Shown here piece after piece: positions 1 to 4,949 of a DNA stretch of 7,888 bases. The position numbers and the translations under genes are program-made. Source of the DNA: Deltaproteobacteria bacterium (GTDB taxonomy: Bacteria; Desulfobacterota; Desulfobacteria; Desulfobacterales; BuS5); assembly GCA_021157555.1 (NCBI GenBank), contig JAGGWL010000043.1, positions 1-7,888 of the forward strand, read 5' to 3'. Each line of letters opens with the position of its first letter. Position 1 is the first letter of the stretch. Under the pieces are notes generated by a model, which saw only the letters and a list, made by a program, of their open reading frames with translations, ran no database searches and had not been told where the DNA came from.

Positions 1-618
1 TGTTCGCTTGATGCGGGCAAAGATAAAAGTTTAGCCAAAAAAATATTTTCAGGACTGGTTTATGCTTTTACAGATGTGTGGGACGATCTGGCAGGCTGGT
101 TTTTTGCAGGCCTGCTGATTGCCGGATTTATTACTGCTCTTATACCTGATGAGTTGATCAGTCGTTTTCTCGGAGGCGGGCTGACATCAATGCTGCTGAT
201 GCTTCTTACAGGGATCCCCCTTTATATATGTGCGACTGCGTCAACACCCGTTGCGGCCGCATTGATCATGAAGGGTATCAGCCCGGGCGCTGCGTTGGTT
301 TTTCTAATTGCAGGTCCTGCAACAAATATGACATCCTTGACTGTTTTGACTGGAATCCTCGGTAAAAAGACATTAATGATTTATCTCACGACAATTGCAT
401 TATTTTCAGTTACCTTTGGTCTGATGATTGATAAATTTTATCTTATTATGAATATATCTCCCCAGGCCATTATCGGAAAAGCGTCTGAGATGCTTCCCCT
501 GTGGCTGGAATTTACAGGGACAACAATTCTTGTTTTGATATCTGTAAAACCGTTTTGCAGAATTATTACGAAATGTAAAACAAAAATTTTTATGCCAAAA
601 AAACAAAGGGGCATCTAA
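1..618 (+). CDS. SO_0444-type metal efflux permease (DUF318/ArsP_1-like), 3' part
   Basis: The reading frame is open from base 1 and ends with TAA at 616-618, giving 205 residues of a protein whose N-terminus lies off the left edge. The GTG at 76 is only an internal codon, because the frame continues upstream without a stop. The visible part is an integral membrane protein with about four or five hydrophobic helices (roughly residues 32-49, 62-78, 95-110, 123-145 and 165-183). It carries the signature IPLYICATASTP (72-83), with a cysteine and a proline inside a helix, followed by GAALVFLIAGPATN (96-109). These match the permease family PF03773, and most closely the SO_0444 branch annotated as a Cu/Zn efflux transporter. 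Members are usually well over 300 residues, so about half is missing here. The tail is short and basic (KQRGI end). Family assignment is firm. The transported ion is known only by family analogy, and arsenic-type substrates cannot be excluded. Confidence 0.85.
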   Translation, partial: CSLDAGKDKSLAKKIFSGLVYAFTDVWDDLAGWFFAGLLIAGFITALIPDELISRFLGGGLTSMLLMLLTGIPLYICATASTPVAAALIMKGISPGAALVFLIAGPATNMTSLTVLTGILGKKTLMIYLTTIALFSVTFGLMIDKFYLIMNISPQAIIGKASEMLPLWLEFTGTTILVLISVKPFCRIITKCKTKIFMPKKQRGI

Positions 619-647
619 TTATACGCCATATTTTTTTGTCCCCATTC

Positions 648-661
648 CGTATCATGATACG
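648..661. promoter_or_regulatory. 14-bp perfect palindrome, possible operator
   Basis: CGTATCATGATACG is its own reverse complement and lies 30 bp after the permease stop codon. Its arms are fused with no loop, so it looks more like a dimeric regulator site than a hairpin. It does not match an operator I can name. No promoter could be placed beside it. Confidence 0.3.
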
Positions 662-694
662 ATTATGTTTCATTACTCAATTGAGACACGTTTA

Positions 695-711
695 TTGAGA
701 CAGATTCTCAA
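695..711. promoter_or_regulatory. Fur-box-like inverted repeat
   Basis: TTGAGA and TCTCAA form a perfect 6-bp inverted repeat around a 5-bp centre (cagat). The 15-bp core agrees at 12 positions with the TGAGAATCATTCTCA form of the Fur 7-1-7 box. The left half-site ATTGAGACA (694-702) is repeated 14 bp upstream at 680-688, beside the palindrome CTCAATTGAG (676-685), so there may be more than one binding site. Against a functional site, the next gene starts about 400 bp downstream and I see no promoter close to the site. Confidence 0.3.
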
Positions 712-1044
712 AGCCTTCCTCGCTTATTCAGTTAGCCCATTCCAATATAATAGTTTAATATAAAAAGAAAAACATTGTTTAAGTCTTAAATTCTAAAAAA
801 ACATTAAGCAGCAATTTTTTTTCTAAAATGTACCTGTAATTTGTTTTTTATTTTTTTAATGATAATATCCGCTGCAATATTAACTTGTTAGCGTATGATT
901 GTTTCACGATATGTATCTGCTTTGACATTATTACCGGAATTGCTGTTGGTTAACCTGAAATCACAGCCATTATCTTTCCCTAACTATTTATTATCAATAG
1001 CGATTCTATTCTTTTTGTAATTTTGCAGAATCATGGCATGTTTA

Positions 1045-1073
1045 TTGAAGACTATATCAAACAGACTTATGAA
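1045..1073 (+). promoter_or_regulatory. Possible sigma70 promoter for the reductase operon
   Basis: TTGAAG (1045-1050) and TATGAA (1068-1073) are separated by 17 bp and each match the consensus at four of six positions. Transcription would start near 1080, about 35 nt before the TTG start. In DNA this AT-rich such matches arise by chance, so this is a candidate only. Confidence 0.25.
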
Positions 1074-1115
1074 GAAATAGTATAAAGCGTTTTTTTACGA
1101 TTAAAGGAGGAAAAA

Positions 1116-1784
1116 TTGGAGAAAAAAAAAGATTTGTTGGAAAAAGGTGCTCTGGTACAAAGAGATGGGCAAACTTATGCCATTGTACCTCATATCTCCG
1201 GGGGATTATGCACACCAGCAATGTTAAGAACAATTGCCGATGTCTCTGAAAAATATAACGCCGCTGCCATAAAGCTGACAAGTGCAGCCAGAGTCGCCAT
1301 TGTTGGACTTAAAGAAGAAGATATAGATAATGTTTGGAAAGAGCTGGAGCTTTCACCCGGTGCTGCAGTTGGACTGTGTGTACGCAGCATCAAATTTTGT
1401 CCTGGTACAACTTTTTGCAAAATGGGAAAACAGGATGCGGTTGGGCTTGGAATGAAACTGGATGAATTATATCATGGTACAAAAATGCCGTCCAAATTTA
1501 AAATCGGTGTTTCAGGATGTAGAAATGCATGTGCAGAGTCCTGGATCAAGGATCTTGGCCTTATTGGCGAAAAAAAAGGATGGAAGGTTCTGGCTGGTGG
1601 AAACGCTGCCTCAAAACCTATGATCGCCAGCCTTATTGCAGATAGTCTTGATACGGATGAGGCTCTGGCTTTAATAGGAAGAATAGTAGAACGGTACCAA
1701 CAACACCCCAAAGCTGTAAGATTAGGGGCTGTTATAGAAGAAGTAGGCCTTGAGCAGTTTAAAAAGGATGTGGGCGTAGCCTGA
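1116..1784 (+). CDS. Half-size siroheme/4Fe-4S nitrite/sulfite reductase-like protein
   Basis: This 222-residue cytoplasmic protein belongs to the nitrite/sulfite reductase hemoprotein family. It has one ferredoxin-like half domain (about 15-78, with LTSAARVAI at 54-62 in the siroheme-contact region) followed by the 4Fe-4S/siroheme domain. Four cysteines are placed as in the family: Cys95-X5-Cys101 and Cys135-X3-Cys139 (SGCRNACAE). Full assimilatory reductases are duplicated and about 550 residues long. This length matches the small monomeric assimilatory-type, low-spin sulfite reductase known from Desulfovibrio (about 218 residues) and related small proteins of methanogens. The predicted reaction is six-electron reduction of sulfite (or nitrite), but the physiological substrate and electron donor are not shown by the sequence. 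TTG is chosen as start because a strong AAAGGAGG (1103-1110) sits 5 nt upstream and no in-frame ATG fits better. The flavoprotein gene follows after 29 bp, so the two are probably cotranscribed. Confidence 0.88.
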   Translation: MEKKKDLLEKGALVQRDGQTYAIVPHISGGLCTPAMLRTIADVSEKYNAAAIKLTSAARVAIVGLKEEDIDNVWKELELSPGAAVGLCVRSIKFCPGTTFCKMGKQDAVGLGMKLDELYHGTKMPSKFKIGVSGCRNACAESWIKDLGLIGEKKGWKVLAGGNAASKPMIASLIADSLDTDEALALIGRIVERYQQHPKAVRLGAVIEEVGLEQFKKDVGVA

Positions 1785-1813
1785 TATTATTAATTCAACA
1801 AAAGGAGAAAAAA

Positions 1814-2275
1814 ATGGAACTTAGCCAAGCAGTAAAAGATGTGCTGAATAGTAAGAATAGAGTCAATATATTAAGCACGGTAAATGAAAAAGGTGAAACA
1901 GATGTAGCAGTTTTCGGTTCAGCTCAGTTAACAGAGAAGGGCACAATTTCTTTTGTGCTAAAAAATACAAGCAGATCCCTGACAAATATCAAAGAAACAA
2001 CCTATGCCTCTTGTTTGGTTCTTCTGCCTGAGACAGAAGGCAGCGGCCTTAAAATAAAAGGCTGCCGGGTTTATCTGAAAAAAGATTTTATTGAACGATC
2101 ACGAAATCCGGTTTATCTTGTTGAGAGATCTGAAGGTGAAGCAGCAGGCTGGGAAAAATCATTTAATGTAGATCGGGAAAACAAAGCCGAAGACCGTTCT
2201 ACCCCGGACAGCTATCTTGTTGTTTTTAGTATTGTTGAAGCCCGCCCGATTGTTGATACAGGACAAGGCATTTAA
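1814..2275 (+). CDS. Pyridoxamine 5'-phosphate oxidase-fold FMN-binding protein
   Basis: This 153-residue soluble protein has the FMN-binding split-barrel fold of PF01243. The N-terminal helix (about 3-13) leads into the strand NRVNILSTVNEKGETDVAVF (15-34), then the segment FVLKNTSRSLTNIKE (47-61), where the basic and Ser/Thr residues typically contact the flavin phosphate, and then ASCLVLL and LKIKGCRVYLKKD (79-91). The C-terminus (about 92-153) is polar and ends in an extra strand (SYLVVFSIVEARP). Such short members rarely are true PdxH enzymes; they bind FMN or other cofactors and act as oxidoreductases or flavin carriers. The ATG has AAAGGAG (1801-1807) 6 nt upstream and follows the reductase stop by 29 bp. 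Context suggests a partnership in electron supply to, or protection of, the siroheme protein, but that is inference. The fold assignment is good and the specific function unknown. Confidence 0.8.
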   Translation: MELSQAVKDVLNSKNRVNILSTVNEKGETDVAVFGSAQLTEKGTISFVLKNTSRSLTNIKETTYASCLVLLPETEGSGLKIKGCRVYLKKDFIERSRNPVYLVERSEGEAAGWEKSFNVDRENKAEDRSTPDSYLVVFSIVEARPIVDTGQGI

Positions 2276-2353
2276 TCTTTTTGCCAATCAATAAAAGTAA
2301 TATTTTTTGCATCCCATTTTCAGTTGTTAAAAATTCCCATGAATATGCAGCAC

Positions 2354-2386
2354 TCACACGGGCGATCATAAGGATCGCCCGTGTGA
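2354..2386. repeat. Strong GC-rich hairpin, REP-like or terminator
   Basis: The arms TCACACGGGCGATC (2354-2367) and GATCGCCCGTGTGA (2373-2386) are perfectly complementary over 14 bp with a 5-nt loop (ataag). The stem is far richer in G+C than its surroundings. It is not followed by a T-run (aacggggg comes next), so it is not a classical intrinsic terminator, although it could still stop transcription or protect the 3' end of the reductase operon mRNA. The form (isolated, extragenic, GC-rich, palindromic) fits a dispersed REP-like repeat. Copy number cannot be judged from one window. Confidence 0.6.
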
Positions 2387-2505
2387 ACGGGGGTTATTCA
2401 GAAATGGTTGGAATCTTTGTTGTCTCACCCTTGTAATTTCGTAACGTGTATTCCTTTGCATTTTTATCAATTATATAATAGTCAGGTATTATATGATTAA
2501 TTAAA

Positions 2506-2533
2506 TTGAAACAAAAACGCATTGAATTATAGA
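2506..2533 (+). promoter_or_regulatory. Possible promoter of the DUF4126 gene
   Basis: TTGAAA (five of six matches to the -35) lies 16 bp before TATAGA (four of six). The predicted start would be near 2540, leaving only about 8 nt before the ATG at 2548. This agrees with the poor ribosome-binding site there (only AGG at 2540-2542). The evidence is weak because the region is AT-rich. Confidence 0.3.
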
Positions 2534-2547
2534 CGTTCCAGGTTCCA

Positions 2548-3171
2548 ATGGATCATTTAAATGAAATATCAAAAACAATAGCTCTTACAATGGGCGTGGG
2601 ATGGGCCAGCGGGATTAATCTTTATCTGGCAATTCTGATGCTCGGCCTGCTTGAATTAACTGGAAACATCAGCCTGCCTGCGGATCTACAGATATTAGGC
2701 AGTCCTATGGTGATAGGAGCGGCAGGACTTATGTATTTCATTGAGTTTTTTGCAGATAAAACACCAGGAGTTGATACAGCATGGGATGCTGTTCATACAT
2801 TTATCCGTATTCCTGCAGGCGCTGTATTGGCTGCATCCGCTGTTGGTGATGTTAACCCTGTTCTGGAGCTTGCCGCAGGCCTTGCAGGAGGCGGCATAGC
2901 CGCAGGCACGCATGCTGTTAAATCCGGAACCAGGGTACTGATCAATACTTCTCCTGAACCTTTTTCCAACTGGACAGCTTCAATAACAGAAGACCTTGTG
3001 GTTATTGCCGGGATATGGACTGCTCTTAATTATCCATGGTTATTTATCACATTTCTGGTTCTTTTTATTTTGCTGATGATATGGTTGCTGCCTAAACTAT
3101 GGAAAGGAATTAAAAAAGTTTTAGGATTTATTGTGCGTTTCTTTCAAAAAAATAAGCATCATCAATCTTAA
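2548..3171 (+). CDS. DUF4126 domain-containing membrane protein
   Basis: This 207-residue integral membrane protein has the hallmarks of PF13548 (DUF4126): GWASGINLYLAIL (18-30), FFADKTPGVDTAWDAVHTFI (67-86), IPAGAVLAAS (88-97), a glycine-rich helix (109-121) and HAVKSGTRVLINTSPEPFSN (122-141). About five hydrophobic segments are visible (8-37, 52-67, 88-120, 148-160 and 164-181), followed by a lysine-rich C-terminal tail from 183. The length is normal for the family. The function of the family is not established; conserved acidic and basic residues in the FADKTPGVD loop suggest a transport or ion-binding role, but this is inference. ATG at 2548 has only a weak AGG upstream. The start is still likely, because the conserved GWASGIN motif normally sits about 15-20 residues into the protein. 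The gene is probably monocistronic and converges on the gene at 3258-3671. Confidence 0.85.
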   Translation: MDHLNEISKTIALTMGVGWASGINLYLAILMLGLLELTGNISLPADLQILGSPMVIGAAGLMYFIEFFADKTPGVDTAWDAVHTFIRIPAGAVLAASAVGDVNPVLELAAGLAGGGIAAGTHAVKSGTRVLINTSPEPFSNWTASITEDLVVIAGIWTALNYPWLFITFLVLFILLMIWLLPKLWKGIKKVLGFIVRFFQKNKHHQS

Positions 3172-3186
3172 CGCCCACAAGGGTGT
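3171..3186 (+). terminator. Weak hairpin after the DUF4126 gene
   Basis: ACGCCC (3171-3176) can pair with GGGTGT (3181-3186) over six pairs, one of them G-U, around a 4-nt loop. It begins on the last base of the stop codon. The following gtagattatttcat is only moderately T-rich, so an intrinsic terminator is possible but not strong. Confidence 0.25.
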
Positions 3187-3257
3187 GTAGATTATTTCAT
3201 CCACGTTCCTAATCTTCACTTTCATATTTTGTTGTGCCCGCTGGGGCATTGGGGTTT

Positions 3258-3671
3258 TCAAGGATTTATTTCAGGAATATAGCGGCCAACTGCTTTTATT
3301 TCATTAGGGAATGCCGGCCGCCACTTTACATTATAAAAAAGATTAAAACCAAAACATAGCTTTGGCGTAAAAGAAGCAATATATACTTTTGCAGGATCAT
3401 CCTCAAAGTTTTCAACCCACAGGATATCTGAAACTTTAAGATTAAAATCCCTGCATATTCTTTTGCCGATACTTTCAGCGCAATTTGTTTTAAAACATTC
3501 ATTGGATATGCTTGTTGCAACCATAGCGATTGGTTTTAGATACCTTACGTCCGGCAGGGTTAAGGTAAAATCAATGAGTCTGATTCGCCATGCCGGAGCA
3601 TACCGTCCTGATATGATTGTTTTTCGTCTTTTTTCTCGTTTAATTCTATATATTCCGTCATAAAATATCAA
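3258..3671 (-). CDS. Hypothetical protein, 137 residues
   Basis: I do not recognise this family with certainty. The reading frame is clean over 137 residues and starts at TTG (3671-3669), 9 nt after AGGAG (3685-3681 on the minus strand), which supports real translation. The product is basic at the N-terminus (KREKRRK, 11-17), then has a tryptophan- and proline-rich core: GRYAPAWRIRLIDFTLTLPD (22-41), VRYLKPIAM, a Cys-X4-Cys pair at 59 and 64 (NECFKTNCAE), Cys73, and a C-terminal segment KWRPAFPNEIKAVGRYIPE (117-135). No signal peptide or membrane helix is visible, so it is probably soluble. The Cys residues could bind a metal, but with too few ligands visible for a confident claim. It stands alone, convergent with the DUF4126 gene and divergent from uppP. 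A plus-strand frame across 3463-3663 is a shadow. Confidence 0.65.
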   Translation of the reverse strand: MIFYDGIYRIKREKRRKTIISGRYAPAWRIRLIDFTLTLPDVRYLKPIAMVATSISNECFKTNCAESIGKRICRDFNLKVSDILWVENFEDDPAKVYIASFTPKLCFGFNLFYNVKWRPAFPNEIKAVGRYIPEINP

Positions 3672-3833
3672 ATTTAATATCTCCTGATGGTAAATTTACA
3701 GGTGAAAATCTATATATCGGTTTTCAAATCTTAAATTGAATTTAATTCTTGCAATACTTAATATATTCATGTGGTTAAAATTTTATAATTTTCGTTCAGG
3801 CACTGCATAAGAACAAGGACAAAATAAAAATAC

Positions 3834-3863
3834 TTGACATAAAAGGCAATATCTTTTTATGTT
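3834..3863 (+). promoter_or_regulatory. Candidate uppP promoter
   Basis: TTGACA (3834-3839) is a perfect -35 element. At 18 bp it is followed by TATGTT (3858-3863), four of six matches to the -10. The -10 overlaps the first possible uppP start codon (3859), and the expected transcription start near 3870 falls at the next ATG (3871). If real, translation must begin at 3871 or 3880 on an almost leaderless mRNA. Confidence 0.4.
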
Positions 3864-4698
3864 CTGTTCCATGGAAAATATGGAACCAATTCAAGCAATC
3901 ATACTCGGAATAATTCAAGGACTCACCGAATTCCTGCCTGTCAGCAGCTCAGGGCATTTGGTAATTTTCCAAAACATTTTTGGTTTAAAAGAGGGTGCCC
4001 TATCCTTTGACATAAACGTGCATATCGGCACTTTGCTTGTTGTTTTAATCTGTTTCAGGCATGAAATTTTATCTATCATTCTATCCATTTTTCGTTGCAC
4101 TAACATGTTGATAAAACAAAAAAAATCTATACCTGAAATTTACAGTGACCCTGATTTTAAACTTGCCTTTTTGATAATAACAGGATCTGTACCCACAGCT
4201 ATTCTGGGACTTATGTTTCACAATATAGCAGATCGTCTCTTTTCTTCCATAACAATGGTAGGGCTGATGCTTATTTGTACAGGTTTTATTTTATGGTTTA
4301 CCCGATATTTAACAAAAAGCGCAAGAGACATAAATGGCTTTACTATCAAGAATTCACTTGTAATAGGGTTGGTACAGGGTTTTGCGATAATACCAGGTAT
4401 ATCCAGATCAGGATCTACCATTGCAGCCGGGTTATACCTGGGACTTACCAGGGAAACTGCTGCAAGATATTCCTTTCTTTTGTCTATTCCGGCCATTATG
4501 GGCGCAGAACTATTAAATATAAAGAATTTACAGGCAGGAGCCATGCTGCCGGACAAGATAACACTTCTCGGTATGCTGGCATCATTTATAGCAGGATACT
4601 CTGCTTTAAAAGTTCTTTTATTTATAGTAAAAAAAGGTAATATGCATTTTTTTGCACCTTACTGCTGGATAGCAGGAATTGCAACGCTGATTTTCTAA
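3859..4698 (+). CDS. uppP: Undecaprenyl-diphosphatase UppP (BacA family)
   Basis: UppP removes a phosphate from undecaprenyl diphosphate, regenerating the carrier lipid for peptidoglycan and other envelope polysaccharides; it acts in the cytoplasmic membrane and overexpression gives bacitracin resistance. Numbered from the ATG at 3859 (279 residues), both family signatures are intact. One is QGLTEFLPVSSSGH (20-33), with the Q/E-X3-E pair as Gln20 and Glu24 and the conserved His33. The other is PGISRSG (179-185), with catalytic Arg183. About seven or eight hydrophobic helices are present (for example 55-66, 102-119, 131-147, 168-178 and 204-217). The start is uncertain: ATGs at 3859, 3871 and 3880 are in frame. 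Homologues usually begin with a few residues before IQAIILGIIQG, which favours 3880 (with GGA just upstream) or 3871, and a promoter -10 seems to overlap 3859. Length is normal for the family (about 265-280). No second gene shares its transcript. Confidence 0.95.
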   Translation: MFCSMENMEPIQAIILGIIQGLTEFLPVSSSGHLVIFQNIFGLKEGALSFDINVHIGTLLVVLICFRHEILSIILSIFRCTNMLIKQKKSIPEIYSDPDFKLAFLIITGSVPTAILGLMFHNIADRLFSSITMVGLMLICTGFILWFTRYLTKSARDINGFTIKNSLVIGLVQGFAIIPGISRSGSTIAAGLYLGLTRETAARYSFLLSIPAIMGAELLNIKNLQAGAMLPDKITLLGMLASFIAGYSALKVLLFIVKKGNMHFFAPYCWIAGIATLIF

Positions 4699-4704
4699 CC
4701 CCCC

Positions 4705-4718
4705 TGCCCTATCGGGCA
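4705..4718 (+). terminator. Short hairpin just after uppP
   Basis: TGCCC (4705-4709) and GGGCA (4714-4718) form a 5-bp stem with a 4-nt loop seven bases after the uppP stop codon. The sequence that follows (aataaaac) lacks a T-run, so if it ends transcription it is not a standard intrinsic terminator. Confidence 0.3.
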
Positions 4719-4742
4719 AATAAAACATGAAAACTATATAGC

Positions 4743-4885
4743 ATTTTACAATACCTTCGCCAAATTAAAAAAACAGAGAAAATCAGCTTTTTCTGTTTTT
4801 ATAACGTGTTGATTTTGTTAATGTTTAAAAAATAATTTTTTGTGAAAACAGACCAAAATGCAAATTGGCGAAGGTATTGATTTTA
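4743..4885. mobile_element. MITE-like element with 15-bp TIRs and 6-bp target duplication
   Basis: The 131-bp core (4749-4879) begins with CAATACCTTCGCCAA (4749-4763) and ends with its exact reverse complement (4865-4879). A perfect direct repeat ATTTTA flanks it on both sides (4743-4748 and 4880-4885), as expected for a target-site duplication. The interior is very AT-rich, has no open frame and contains a hairpin at 4769-4800. This is the anatomy of a non-autonomous miniature inverted-repeat transposable element. No transposase is present in the window, so the mobilising family is unknown. The direct repeat is AT-only in an AT-rich region, so chance cannot be fully excluded, but the 15-bp TIR match at exactly the matching boundary makes it unlikely. 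Confidence 0.65.
4769..4800. terminator. Hairpin with A- and T-tracts inside the MITE-like element
   Basis: AAAAACAG (4769-4776) pairs with CTGTTTTT (4793-4800), and the stem can be extended inwards by about five further A-T or G-T pairs to a 6-nt loop. A-rich sequence on the left and T-rich sequence on the right resemble a bidirectional intrinsic terminator of low G+C. It could end uppP transcription, in which case the element supplies the boundary between uppP and the mutase gene. Confidence 0.4.
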
Positions 4886-4949
4886 TAAATCATTTAGAAT
4901 CCCTCAATTCATCATTTTCATATAAAGCCTAATTTAAAAGGAGATTACC

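Larger units (their letters stand above)
619..1115. other. 497-bp non-coding region with palindromes
   Basis: This very AT-rich stretch lies between the permease and the reductase gene. All frames on both strands are broken by frequent stops. The longest open run near the 3' end is 984-1085, about 33 codons with a late ATG at 1038, and it resembles nothing I know. Its left part contains a 14-bp perfect palindrome at 648-661, a 10-bp palindrome at 676-685 and a Fur-like inverted repeat at 695-711. A T-run at 631-637 lies shortly after the permease stop, preceded only by a weak hairpin, so a terminator there is unproven. Confidence 0.6.
2276..2547. other. Intergenic region with REP-like hairpin and candidate promoters
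   Basis: This 272-bp region separates the flavoprotein gene from the DUF4126 gene. It holds the hairpin at 2354-2386 and two candidate promoter elements. One is a perfect TATAAT at 2474-2479 without a good -35. The other is TTGAAA (2506-2511) with TATAGA (2528-2533) at 16 bp spacing. I see no coding potential. Confidence 0.5.

Noticed and set aside
76..618. GTG at 76 as the start of the permease
   Set aside because: The frame continues upstream to base 1 with no stop, there is no SD before 76, and the family is much longer; the gene is cut by the window edge.
922..927. Perfect TTGACA in the long spacer
   Set aside because: No acceptable -10 sequence 15-19 bp downstream and no gene positioned for it.
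1057..1711. Three minus-strand frames overlapping the reductase gene
   Set aside because: Shadows of the siroheme reductase; no motifs and no SD.
3235..3248. TGCCC/GGGCA hairpin near the end of the 137-residue minus-strand gene
   Set aside because: Only 5 bp of stem and no T-run on the minus strand, so I do not call it a terminator. Its resemblance to the hairpin at 4705-4718 is only the same 5-base arm, which can easily arise by chance.
3463..3663. Plus-strand 66-codon frame
   Set aside because: It lies opposite the 137-residue minus-strand gene, which has a good SD and protein-like composition; the plus frame has no SD and looks like a shadow.
4218..4556. 112-codon minus-strand frame inside uppP
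   Set aside because: Antisense to a clearly conserved membrane protein; no recognisable domain.
4275..4640. 121-codon plus-strand frame inside uppP
   Set aside because: It overlaps the conserved UppP PGISRSG region in another frame, and its translation is rich in Tyr, Arg and Cys without any motif.
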